A stretch of DNA of 64,000 nucleotides from NCBI GenBank assembly GCA_011799875.1, contig CM022297.1:73350488-73414487 (forward strand). Direction: 5' to 3'. Source of the DNA: Thinopyrum elongatum. Taxonomy: Eukaryota; Streptophyta; Magnoliopsida; Poales; Poaceae. Numbering within the stretch: position 1 is the first letter of the stretch; each line of letters starts with the position of its first letter. Below are positions 10,861 through 21,615 of the stretch, piece by piece. Made by a program: the position numbers and the translations under genes. The notes under the pieces were generated by a model. It ran no database searches and had not been told where the DNA came from. It saw only the letters and a program-made list of their open reading frames with translations.

Positions 10861-13540
10861 ATCGATGACGCCTTAAGCTACTGTGCTCGGTCGGAAGAAT
10901 TGTGGTCAGATAGGGAGGAGTGCTCGGATGACCCAGTGCCTCGCAGGCTTGGTAAGATATAGTACCTCAGCTCATTGACATTGGGTTCAAGTGAACCAAA
11001 CAACATTTGTTAGTATATTCCTTATCAAATCACAATTGCTAAACTAACAAAATAACTGAACCCATTGTTTAGCATAACTGAAACCATCGATAAGAGCTAC
11101 TACAAATGCAAGCACCAGAGCTGTCCGGTGTGCAAGCATGTCGAGAGGGGAGCTTTACCAGAAGTTGATGAGAAGGTTATCTTAGTGTCCAACATGTAAA
11201 TAGCAGGAAGATGAGACATGCAGCCTCCTATGCCTTTGCGTGTGAAACATTTTTGGTGTTGTTCTCTTGTTCTTCCATGCATCTCTCTTTACACCTTCAT
11301 GAATACATAGGACCCTTCTTTCAAACAAAAAAGAAGGAATACACATAATTCAGATGATTTTAGGCAGGAAAAACAACTAAGTTCTTGAACATCACATAAT
11401 ATTCCTTATTTCCAATATAAAACCTTAATTGCACAACACAGGACCCATCATATAGTACCAACAATATCCACAATGACCGGCTTACATTTGTTTTGGATTG
11501 AGTTGCACAAGGCCAACCAGAAACATGAAAGTTGAAACCACACCATCACCTCTTATAATCAGCAATCCAACAAAATGTATGTTCTACGTTTTCATGGTTG
11601 CCGAGCATAGCAAATGAAAATAGTGCCTCAAACCTATTAGGTACTCAGCAACTTATCTCATCACAATATATCTGACGCTTGTGAGTAAATTAATAAGTTG
11701 TCATTACCACAGGGATAGGCCCAACATCAAAGAGTTTCTTTTTCACTTTCCTAACAAAAAGCAACATGTACTTGCTAATTCAGTTCAACAACAGCAGTAA
11801 GCTACGCTAATCCCCTACAATTTACAGCTAGCAGGGCATACTATGATATCCTGCAGTTTAGAAAAGCTCACGTATCTATCTTTTTTGAAGAAGTAGCTAA
11901 TGTACTGATCAGCAGTATATGTTTCTTTCTGTCTTGTCGTACGTATACTTCACTGATGAGGAGAAAGTATACACCAAAAAATTATGTACCGAACTAAGGG
12001 AAACCTGTGAGGAGAAGCATGCATGCATCCTGTGAGAAAAAGTAAAAGTGATAAAAAGTAGTATATACCCGAACAAAAGTAGTATATACTGTATTATTTG
12101 AAGAAGTAAGAAGAATGAATTTGAAATACTCGTGACAATTAAATTGATAGACACAAACAGGTATACACTTGTATATTTAGCTTTCATTTCTCTGTCACAA
12201 CAGCTGTTCTTCCTAGATAAAAAATTAGCTACCTTTATCACCTTTGATTGCTACTTCCAAAATAGTCAATTAATGCCATCACCATGATATTAGTTTATCT
12301 TTTCTTACATTTTTCTGTCATACAACAACTGTTCTTCCTAGATAAAAATTTAGCTAGCTTTATCTCCTTTGATCGCTACTTGTAATTATTGTATTTCCTG
12401 AAGATCATCTTGTAATGAGTACATGTGGTATTTCAGGCATTGACTTGTTCAGAGCTTAAAGAGCATATACTAAAGAACATCCAAAATTAATAAGTAGTCT
12501 TTGATGACAGATGCAAATTGATGACACTGTAGTATCTACCTATCTACCTCAGGTCAGACAAAGTTCCGGCGGATGCTCGAGTACGAGCAAACGGATTATC
12601 AGCGAAAGTCGTCGGTGTACAACCACGCGATGTCAGAAACTTGAGGCACAACGATAAGCCAAAAAACTGCATATTATCCCAGAGAGTTAGAACACACAAA
12701 CTTATTCAACCTTGCATTAGATTCCAAAGGGTTCAGTGATGTGTGCCTCTCTCTGTGCTCTCTCTATCTCTCTGCTCTCTCTGTTCCTCTCCTATTTCTC
12801 ATTTTTTCTCACCAAAATACAACGCAAGAGAACATACGATATACGTCCATGCCGTCGTGAAAATGACAAGGCTCTATTTCTAATTGACACATTGGTATGA
12901 GTCCAAACTAACTAAGGTCTCATCAATTCTGGGATTTAGAAATTGGAAGCACCTTATATATCTGTTCTATATTGCAAAAACACCACTGCTTCATTTCACC
13001 AGACTACAACACTCAAATGTAGAGAGAAAAGGCTGCCAAACCTGAGAACTAAACCACAGCCTGCATGGATGAAAGTGGAATTGGACAGTCGCCTGAAGTG
13101 CTGGGGCAGCCGGGTGGTACTGCCCTTAGCTCAAACATGCTGGCTTTTTGTGTTGTCGATGTCGCCTTGTAACTTAGCACATGCACCTGCCGGTTAGAAA
13201 AATATTTGCTAATATCAAGAACTGAATCCACAAACACTGGTTGAATCGACAATTGAGTCAGTGGTGAAGTAGATTACCAAAAGAACAAAAAAGAGAACAT
13301 GTATAGCATTTCTGGAGCATATTTTTAACGGTACAAACCTGGTTTTTTAAAGATTGTTAATGGCCTCCCCAGCTAGCCGATAAACATCTAATGAACGGTC
13401 AAAACGGGTGTCGATGGCCCTAGGTACACGAGGTGTGTAAGACGTAAAAAACAACAATACAAAGTATATTGTAAATTCCATCAGAATTTGATTTTCCCAA
13501 GAAAAAACTCACAGCTATGTTCATTTCAGAAGAAAATAAA
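10574..13540. other. Mostly non-coding; one exon-like piece near 12553-12644
   Basis: No long supported reading frames. A (TA)n stretch lies at 10804-10817 and CT-rich runs at about 12750-12790. At 12553-12644 an AG acceptor (TACCTCAG) precedes about 30 open codons ending in TGA; the reading includes FRRMLEYEQTDYQRKSS and is balanced enough to be a captured exon, but I do not recognise it. Two near-identical blocks (CTGTTCTTCCTAGATAAAAA at 12204 and at 12330, followed by TTAGCTA) show a short local duplication. Confidence 0.3.
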
Positions 13541-14601
13541 TTAAGAACATCCAAATGTCCATTTAAATTTTGGGAAGATGACAGTTGCTGGCATCGGATC
13601 AGCCAGGAGGAGGCACACGAGGAGGTGGTCGTACTGGTCGCCGAGGCACAGGACGACAACCAGGATCTCCTCTTGCACGGTACACTCATCTTCCTGTTGC
13701 TTCAATAGTTCAGAATCGTGCCGAAGACAACATCTCCTCTTTCTCTCCATTCTCTAGGCTAAGATGATCAATCAGAATGTAAAGAACATGAGTAGTATAT
13801 GAACGAAGACTTCCACATTAGTGCTGGATGGAACACCAAAGGAACAAAAAAAAATACAGAAAATTACCTCATGTCTGTTGGGTCAATTGACCGAACAGTT
13901 GGCGTGCAGGCGTGCAGATGGCCGCTGGATCTAGAGAAGGCGATGGACGTCGCGGCTGGAAGTAGCAATGGCATGGAGGGCAGGTGTTGTATACGTCCTG
14001 CAGCATCGGCCAGAGGTCGGGGAGAGGCCGAAAGTCGGAGAAGAGGGTTTTCCATGCCAGAAGTCGGAGAGGAGGACGGGCTCTGCCGGGCATTGCGAAG
14101 GAAATAGGAGGTCGAGCTGGTGGTGCGGGGGTTAGGCCTGGTCCAGGAGGAGCGCCTTCGGAGGTAGGGCCGCCTCGCCATCACGGCCTCCGCTCCGCGC
14201 AGCCGCGCATGGCGGCGGCGGCGCCGGCGCCGCCGTACACGTACGCGAGGAGGAGAGCCCGTGCTCGTGTCTGGGTGTGTGTGTGTTTTTCTCTGTTTTG
14301 CACTTATAGTAACGTGGAACCTCGCTCTCTTCCGGCTCAGCTTGTCGTCCTCCTCCCGTCGCTCGCCGGCGAGATCACCATGACGCCGCTCGCTCTCCTC
14401 CCAGCTCTCTGCACAACGCCTCCTCCTGACCGACCTCGCGTGCGCGCTGCCCGCCGCTTCACACACCGGGGCCGCCACCCTGATGCCATCCCGGCGAGCC
14501 TCCCGACAGCCGCCGCCGGCCTCTCCACTCTCCCCTGCGCCCGGCTGCTCTCCGCCTCGCCCCGCCTCTGCTCGAAGGAGCCCGGGCGTTTTCTCAGTCA
14601 A
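13541..14601 (-). pseudogene. GC-rich gene-like island, product unknown
   Basis: A GC-rich stretch (about 13900-14590) in AT-rich surroundings, as expected for the 5' exon of a captured grass gene. The minus strand is open for 245 codons from 14601 to 13864. An internal ATG at about 14180 would start a protein reading MARRPYLRRRSSWTRP. It is followed by a donor-like GTAATTTT at the ATG-AG edge near 13866 and a second open stretch at 13750-13541. The plus strand is also open (13984-14634), so strand choice is uncertain. No domain is recognised. High Arg/Pro/Ser content may simply reflect GC bias. Confidence 0.25.
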
Positions 14602-15415
14602 AAAGGACTGCGGGTTGAATGTACCACAACATAGGGTCTCTTTTGCAAAAACGAAACGTTTTCCAGATTTCCACTAAAGAGAGGACTGCGGGTTCAATTA
14701 ACAAAAAGTACAGGGACTTTTCTGTAAAAACACCGCGACGAAGCGATAGCTGCTTCATTATTAATTAGGGAAAGATTGGAAACATTTATAGATTAAGGAA
14801 GTTAAGGGATGGCAGGAGGCAACAGTCACGCATGACTCCTGGCTGTTTCTCTTCCTGTAGAGGTGAGCGTACAAGGAGAGAAGAATTGTTGCTTATGGTC
14901 GAGTTCGACCAGGCCCATGGGGAAGCAAAAAAGATGAAGGAGTGGTTGGGTTGTAGCCCAGGAAACCGAGAAAAACAAAAATAAAAAGAAAAGAGAGATA
15001 TAGGTTTGGCCCAATTCGGTTGGGAGGAAAAAATATAGGATGCGCATCCAGGGAAGAGAGAAAGATGTTGGCTAGGAATTATGTACAGAGTTTGACAACA
15101 AAAAAAGGAAATGATTTCCTTTTAGGAAAAGAAAATCTAGAAAGGAATTAAAAGTTCGAATGCATATCAAATGAACCGAGATATCCAAAAAAGTGCAGAC
15201 TCGCATATTTAAATATGCCGAAGAAAAATTTAAAATCCAGTTAAAAGAAAAGAACAAAACACAAATTTAATTTAAGTTGGCATTAGTTCAAATTAAATCT
15301 ACTGAATTTATGAAAACTCAATTTAAGCTTTTATTAACAGATAAAACAATGAAATTTTCTGGCCCTACTCTTTTGAAAAAAAAAATCCTAACATTCCGAA
15401 CATCGGGATGTTACA
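14602..15415. other. Right end of the 10.9 kb insertion
   Basis: AT-rich and without genes. It carries duplicated short blocks (GGACTGCGGGTT at 14606 and 14683). The last 20 bases (CGAACATCGGGATGTTACA) form the right terminus next to the TAAAA duplication. Confidence 0.4.
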
Positions 15416-15420
15416 TAAAA

Positions 15421-16219
15421 CTCATATCATGTGATGAATAAAAATATACCTCCAAGTAATATTACCGATGGTCGTTGGAAGCAAGAGGGGATGCCTTCGG
15501 ACGCACCACCAAGCTTAGTTGCTTGGGAGTCCTTGAATATTACCTTGGGGTGCCTCATGCATCCCCAAGCTTAGGCTCTTTCCACTTCTTATTCCTTCAT
15601 TCATCGTGATCTCACTCAAAACTTGAAAACTTAAGCACACAAAACTCAACAAAACCTTTGTGAGATCTGTTAGTATAATAAAATAAATCACTACTTTAGG
15701 TACTGTTGCAAACCCATTCATATTTATTTTTACATTATACCTACTGTATCCTAACTTCTCATGGCTTATACCCCCCGATACAATCCATAGTTCCATCAAA
15801 ACAAGCAAAACAATGCATCAAAAACAGAATCTGTCAAAAACAGAACAATCTGTAGCAATCTGAATATTGACTATACTTATGTAACTCCAAAAATTCTGAA
15901 AAATAAGGAAAACCTGGGAAATTTGTATATCAATCATGTGGAAAAAATTCAGAATTTTTCCACACTCCAGCAAATTTTTATATTCTGCTACTCGATGCAA
16001 AAGTTTCTGTTTTTTCACAGAATCAAATCAACTATCATCCTAATCATCCCAAAGGCTTTACTTGGCACAAACACTAATTTAAAACACAAAGACACAACCA
16101 TAGAAGTAGCATAATTGTGTGCACAAAAAAAAAGAAAAAAAATAAAATAAGATAACTATTGGGTTGCCTTCCAACTAGCGCTACTGTTTTACGCCCCTAG
16201 CTAGGCATAAAGCATCGTT
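15421..16219 (-). other. Gypsy internal region, non-coding (right part)
   Basis: Resumes the gypsy element immediately after the second TAAAA. It matches 28905-29700 in order, including CATCCCCAAGCTTAG blocks and the AACTCCAAAAATTCTGAAAA block (15885 and 29371). No gene. Confidence 0.6.
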
Positions 16220-16793
16220 TCAAGTGTTGTCATCCTTCTTCTTAATAGCCCTAGCAACTCCTATTTCACTCTCCTTGCCATTATCAATAATATGCACTAG
16301 ATGATCAAGCTTGGTGCTAAGGGTTTTTATTTCTTTCAAAACACAAAGAGAAAACTTCTGCTCTAGAACATCAAACCTCCTATTTTGTGACACCAGATTG
16401 CTATTTATTTTAGAGGCAAGATTAAATATTCCTCGTAAGTTAGAATCCATACTAACTTTTACTTCTTTTATTAGCTCAGTTTGACGCAAGCTCACTAGAG
16501 TGATGGGTTCAATAGTTTCAACTTTTGGTTGTCCAAATATGCTCTTCGTCTTTTTGTAGGTGCCAAAGGCATCATTCCCAAGAAAATCATTTGCAAACAG
16601 AGTCCAAGACACGTCTATGAGCAAGAGGTAGACTAACATAAAAACTTCTAAGGCACAATTTAATGTGAAACTGAGGCCTAGCTCTTACTTGTATTTTCAA
16701 TAATCTATCCCATGCTTCCTTCAAAGATTCATCACTCAAATATTTAAAATTTAAAATTCCTGAATCTTCTCCGAAGTACGAAGGGAAAGGCAT
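16220..16793 (-). pseudogene. Frameshifted gypsy gag remnant
   Basis: Two overlapping minus-strand frames, 16793-16587 and 16639-16220, read as one gag-like protein split by a frameshift near 16600-16640. The first contains SLKEAWDRLLKIQVRARP, the EAWDR-type core of the plant retrotransposon gag domain (known family feature). The second is a Lys/Glu-rich helical tail reaching VARAIKKKDDNT before the stop. It lies about 200 bases inside the primer-binding site, the normal position for gag. No zinc knuckle, protease or polymerase follows before the 10.9 kb insertion or on its far side, so the element was probably non-autonomous or internally deleted. Confidence 0.55.
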
Positions 16794-16999
16794 ATTGGGA
16801 GTACACTATCCATAACAATAAGGCAAGCAAATGAACGAAAAGGCAAACAAGCAAAAAGCAAACAGAAAAATATTTTTGTAATTTTTGTAAAAACTTTTTA
16901 GAAGTAGGGGAGATGAAAACGAGAGGCAAAGGCAAATAAAGTAAATGTAAGGAGATGAAAGTTTATGCGTAGGTACTTGATAGATGTTGATGATGTCTC

Positions 17000-17017
17000 C
17001 TCGGCAACGGCGCCAGA
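17000..17017 (-). other. Primer-binding site of the minus-strand gypsy element
   Basis: On the minus strand this reads TGGCGCCGTTGCCGAGGA and lies ten bases inside the 5' LTR edge at 17027. The pattern TGGCGCCGTTGCC is a common tRNA-complementary primer site in grass gypsy elements. Confidence 0.7.
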
Positions 17018-17026
17018 AATTCTTCG

Positions 17027-18214
17027 TGCTGCTTGTGATCTGCGTTGTTTTTTCCCCGAAGAGGAGAGGATGATGCAGTATAGTAGAGATAAGTATTTCC
17101 CTTAGTTAAGAACCAAGATTATAAATCCAGTAGGAGAACCAAACAACAACTCACGAGCAACACCTACACACAAAATAACAACTTCTTGCACCTAACGCAA
17201 ACAAGGTGTTGTCAATCCCTTGGCGGTCAATTGCAAGGATTAAATCTGATAGAGATAAATAGATAGATGAAAATACAAAATAAAATAACGGTAAATAAAT
17301 TGCAGCGAAGTATTTTTGGATTTTAATATATGATAAAAGTAGACCCGGGGGCCATATTTTCACTAGAGGCTTCTCTCAAGAAAATAACATACGTTGGGTA
17401 GACAAATTACTGTTGGACAATTGATAGAAAGGCAAATAATCATGACAATATCCAAGGCAATGGTCATGTATATATGCATCACATCCGAGACAAGTAGACC
17501 GACTCCTTCCTGCATCTACTACTATTACTCCACACATCGACCGCTATCCAGCATGCATCTAGAGTATTGAGTTCATAAAGAACGGAGTAACGCCTTAAGC
17601 AAGATGACATGATGTAGACAAAGTAAACTAATGCATGAATAAACCCCATCTTTTTACACTTAATAGCAACGATACATATGTGTCATGTCCCCTTCTATCA
17701 CTGGGATTGAGCACCGCAAGATCGAACCCATTACAAAGCACCTCTCCCATTGCAAGATAAATTAATCTAGTTGGCCAAACCAAATCAATAGAGCGGAGAG
17801 AAAAACGAAGCTATAATAATCATGCATAAAAGAGTTCATAGAAAACTCAAATAATATTCATGGATAATCTGATCATAAACTCACAATTCATCAGATCCCA
17901 ACAAACACAGCACAAAAAGTGATTACATCGACTAGAACCCCAAGAACGTCGAGGAGAACATTGTAGTGAAGATCAAATAGAGAGAAGAAGCCATCTAGCT
18001 ACTAACTATGGACCCGTAGGTCTGTGGTAAACTACTCACGCTCCATCAGAAGGGCAGCAAGGTTGATGTAGAGCCCCTCTGTGATCAATTCCCCCTCCAG
18101 CGGAGTTCCGAAGAAGGCCTCCAGATGGGATCTCATGAGAACAGAAACTTGCATCGACTGAAAAAGTATTTCAGGCGACTCTCTGATGTCAGGAGAATAT
18201 TTGAGAATTTATAG
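17027..18214 (-). repeat. 5' LTR of the gypsy element, left piece
   Basis: Homologous to the LTRs at 24721-33118, 25626-27230 and 30828-32429 (shared block CTCCACACATCGACCGCTAT near 17531). It is interrupted at 18215 by a CACTA element and continues at 23013. Joined, it is about 1.55 kb, matching the other copies. Confidence 0.75.
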
Positions 18215-18535
18215 CACTACTGCAGGAATGCCTAGCAGTGGCGGGCGCAAAAAGCCTAGTAGTGGCGGGCAAGGCTCTCAAGGGCGCCCGCCATTGACCT
18301 CCTGCCACTGCTAACACGGCATCACTGGCGGGCACCCGCCGCCAGTGGTACATAGCTAGCAGTGGTGAGCATGCCATAGGGCCCGCCACTAGTTATGACC
18401 ACTACCGGCGCACACTCTCGGTGGCGAGCACTTCTCGATGCCCGCCACTGCTAATAATTTAAGGAATTGAGACAAATACACAGACTATGCTACGAATATG
18501 TGACATCACAGTACATGTCATGTAATACAAGGTAT

Positions 18536-18562
18536 TCATACATACATACATACATACATACA
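18536..18562. repeat. (CATA)n microsatellite
   Basis: About six tandem CATA units inside the CACTA element. A (TCTA)n run also lies at about 21996-22019 in the same element. Confidence 0.85.
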
Positions 18563-19400
18563 CATCATATAACAATTATAATATATTCATACATCATGAT
18601 TGATTTACAATTTTGCATAGCCTGGGGCGAGGAGTGCACACAAAGATAATTAATGTTCAAATCGAATAAGAAAGAAAACCATGACACATGATAAGTTAAA
18701 CAACAGTACATAATTTTTATCATCCAAGGTAAATAACTCGTCATCATTCTAGCACATGGCAAATACTAGCTATGACCTAATCCTCTCTCTTAGGTAAAAT
18801 TGTATAAAACAGGTAAATCCCTCCATCTCCGCAATGGAGAATAGAGATCCACCTGTCTTCAATACGTGGCCTGAGCACATCCATGTTGTCTCCAATTGGT
18901 TGTATGCGCGCGTTCATTATTTTGGCCCATCCTTTGATGTTGATGCGTACATCTATTGAAGAAATTGAGTATGCTCTAGAGAAAGACACCAGCGGACTTG
19001 GCGGTAAGCTAACAATATGCATGTTACCTTCCATAAATATCAGGTCAGGCAAAATATTTCGCGGGAGCTTTTGTTGAAGAAAATAATAGTAATATAGTTA
19101 GCAATGTAGTTTTGTTTAAGAAGAATGTATGTTAAAGATAGACTAGTGAGACAATAGTACAATATCTTACCACACTACTAGGAAAAGGCTTATTAGTGGC
19201 GCACCTGTTTTGGCCATTAATGGCGCACTACAGGTGCGCCACTATCATCACGTCATTAGTAACAAATACTAATGGCGCACCCCTGGTGCGCCATTAGTAT
19301 ACCAGACAGTAGTGGCGCACCAGGAAATGCGCCATTAGTATGTCCCCTGGTGCGCCATTAGTATGCCTCCCAGGGGGCCATATTTACCTTGTGCTCTAGG

Positions 19401-19483
19401 TTAGTAATGGCGCACTTCTATGTGGTGCGCCATTACTAAGTCAGATAGTAATGGCGCACCACATAGAAGTGCGCCATTACTAA
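19401..19483. repeat. Perfect 38-bp hairpin, 7-base loop
   Basis: Arms 19401-19438 and 19446-19483 are exact reverse complements built on TTAGTAATGGCGCACTTC. The loop is AGTCAGA. Confidence 0.95.
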
Positions 19484-20301
19484 CAATTTTTTTTTCAATT
19501 TTTTTTTTCGGTTTTTTCTTAATCTCGAGTCACTATGGCTTAATCTCGGGTCAATATGCTTAATCTCAAGTCAAATCACGCTAAGTGGTCAAACTTCCCG
19601 GAAGATCACCCATCCTCACACTACTCTAGCCCGAGCACGCTTAACTTCGCAGTTCTATCCAACCCCAGCACCACCTCACTTAACAAGCACTTGTTGATAT
19701 ATCTATGATATCAATCCTATTAAACCTTATTGATGTCTAGGACTTTGTTCATGTTCATTAGTGTGATGAAATTTTGAAAAAATATTTCAAACTTCCCGGT
19801 CATATTACGTATCATATTTTGAAAAAAAATTCCAAAAAAAAAAATTCGAAACCATTTTTTTTTCTGTTACTAGTGGCGCACCTAGCAAATGGTGCGCCAC
19901 TAGTAAGTTTGAATTTTTTTTCCATTTTTTCCCCTCTAGATCTTAAAAGCTCCGTATCTTTCGTTTTGTTAGGTTTTTGGGGATTCTGAAAATGTTTAAC
20001 GGGGTTCCCCCGTTAAATTCGGATGTAACTTTTCGAGTAGATGATTTTTCATATAAAAAACTTTTTCATCGGAGTTCGTATGCAAAAGTTATGCCCATTT
20101 TACAAATTCTCGAGAGATTTTGCAAAAAAGTCGAAAATTCATGTTTGTAAATTTTGCTAACAACTAGACCACATATCACATGGGAATCTTATTTTCTTTT
20201 ATTTTTTTGACATTTCTATCATTTTCTTTTTTTTTTTGAAACTGAAAAGGCGATCCACCGGGGGGGTGCATTTGGTGAATAAATTGTAAGACTCAGAAAG
20301 T

Positions 20302-20385
20302 TAGTAATGGCGCACCACGTAACAGGTGCGCCATTAGTAACCCTGGTTACTAATGGCGCACCTGTTACGTGGTGCGCCATTACTA
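20302..20385. repeat. Perfect 39-bp hairpin, 6-base loop
   Basis: Arms 20302-20340 and 20347-20385 are exact reverse complements built on TAGTAATGGCGCACCACG. The loop is CCCTGG. Weaker hairpins of the same design follow at about 20416-20500, 20530-20615 and 20644-20720. Confidence 0.95.
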
Positions 20386-21615
20386 GTTTTGCAAAAAAAA
20401 TAAAAATAAAATGTTTAGTAGTGGCGCACCAGTGGATAGTGCGCCATTACTAGTTTGAACTAGTAATGACGCACTGTACCCAGGTGCGCCATTACTAGTT
20501 TTGAAAAAAAAAGTAAAAAAAAATTGTTAGTAGTGGCGCACGGAGTGTGTGGTGCGCCATTACTAGTTAAAACTAGTAATGGCGCACTGTGCCCTGGTGC
20601 GCCATTAATAGTTTTGGAAAAATAAAAATAAAATAAAATTCGCTAGTAATGGCGCACCGTGTGTCTGGTGCGCCATTAGTAATGAGGACACTAATGGCGC
20701 ACCTGTATCTGGTGCGCCACTGGCGCACCACATACATGGTGCGTCATTAATGTCCATATCAGCTATAGCCCTTTTCCTAGTAGTGCCATGCTATGCGCAC
20801 GGATGTTACCATGGTTCAACACGTGGACTAGAGGCACGTATCTAGTATAATTGTTGCCAATTTGTTAATTGATCTTAGAAGTCTCAATATCATTAATAAA
20901 TGAGACAAGAGATTTTTTTCTCCTCACAAGTTAGCTCTGTGCCGTAAGTGTAGTACGTCTTGTGTACTGCCTTCCTTGTATTTCTTGGAGCAATGAAATA
21001 AGCTGTCAATAAAAAATAAAGAACTTTAGTACGGATGAATACCAACCATTTTTAATTAAACAATATAAATTACTTAACAAATTAGTTTGATAAACTCACA
21101 TAGGGGTAGAACTAGAATCATGTCCACATCCACCCAAATTTCGATATTATCTTCAGGATCATCTTCACCACCAATATCGAAGGTTATTTTCATATCCTCC
21201 TCAAATCCGTAGGCCTTGCATAGTGCTCTCCAATTTGAACAACCAAAATGGGATTCATTTACTCCATTGTAGATCTTAACCTCAAGAGTGAAACCATGTT
21301 TCGTCTTGAGGTAAGCTTTCTTCGTCTTCGTACGCTCCCTATCTTCGAAACCGAGTTTGTCTAAGACATAAGGTCTTGCGTAGCAGGGGATGCACCAGTC
21401 GAATTACAAAAAACGAAAATAACACGTTAAAACAAAAACCACAAGTCATATGCTTAATTAAATACTTGCCGTCGTTACATATATACCGTCTCGTATTCGA
21501 AGCACTCCTTCAGCGTGAGGGTGAAGCGCCTACCATTTTTCAGGTGAGGTCTATCGCACATACCCCCATCGTCGGAGCAGTAATCACACTCGAGGATCCC
21601 ATCGTCATCAGACAT

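Larger units (their letters stand above)
4488..15415. mobile_element. 10.9 kb TGT...ACA insertion with 5-bp TSD; class unresolved
   Basis: The insertion starts TGTGAGAATCCGGAATT and ends CGGGATGTTACA. It is flanked on both sides by TAAAA (4483-4487 and 15416-15420). Without it the host gypsy sequence joins perfectly to match the homologous element near 28900. TGT...ACA ends with a 5-bp duplication point to an LTR-retrotransposon type of integration. However, I find no internal copy of either end, no LTR pair and no retroviral-type domains. It may be a very long solo LTR swollen by nested insertions, or an unrecognised non-autonomous element. It contains a tRNA-like sequence and a GC-rich gene-like island. 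Confidence 0.65.
19173..20785. mobile_element. Small CACTA element (1613 bp) with perfect TSD
   Basis: Both ends begin CACTACTAGGAAAAGG (left) and its complement (right). Flanking TSDs are CCA at 19170-19172 and 20786-20788. The body has no ORF of note and consists of inverted pairs of TAATGGCGCACC and GGTGCGCCATTA, several as long perfect hairpins. It is non-autonomous. It is inserted in the B3-like pseudogene at the exon 3/intron 3 boundary. Confidence 0.92.
18777..21615 (-). pseudogene. B3-like DNA-binding protein gene, four exons, broken
   Basis: Minus-strand gene. Exon 1 is 21615-21487: ATG start, 43 codons, Asp/Cys-rich opening MSDDDGILECDYC. Exon 2 is about 21398-21100, with a core reading HGFTLEVKIYNGVNESHFG and later DIEIWVDVD-type acidic residues. 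Exon 3 is 21002-20786. Exon 4 is 19067-18777 (LPRNILPDLIFMEGNMH... ending KRED). Exon junction phases agree for 2/3 (one base plus two) and 3/4 (phase 0). The pattern of two barrel-like repeats ending in LPL and YTILP resembles plant B3-type DNA-binding domains; this is family resemblance from memory, not a search. Damage: the exon 2 acceptor lacks an AG, exon 3 has several frameshifts and stops, and a CACTA (19173-20785) sits exactly at the exon 3 donor. It was probably a CACTA passenger gene. Confidence 0.65.

Noticed and set aside
13984..14634. 216-codon plus-strand frame opposite the GC-rich island
   Set aside because: Both strands are open because of high GC content. I could not decide between them with confidence and kept only a low-confidence minus-strand note.
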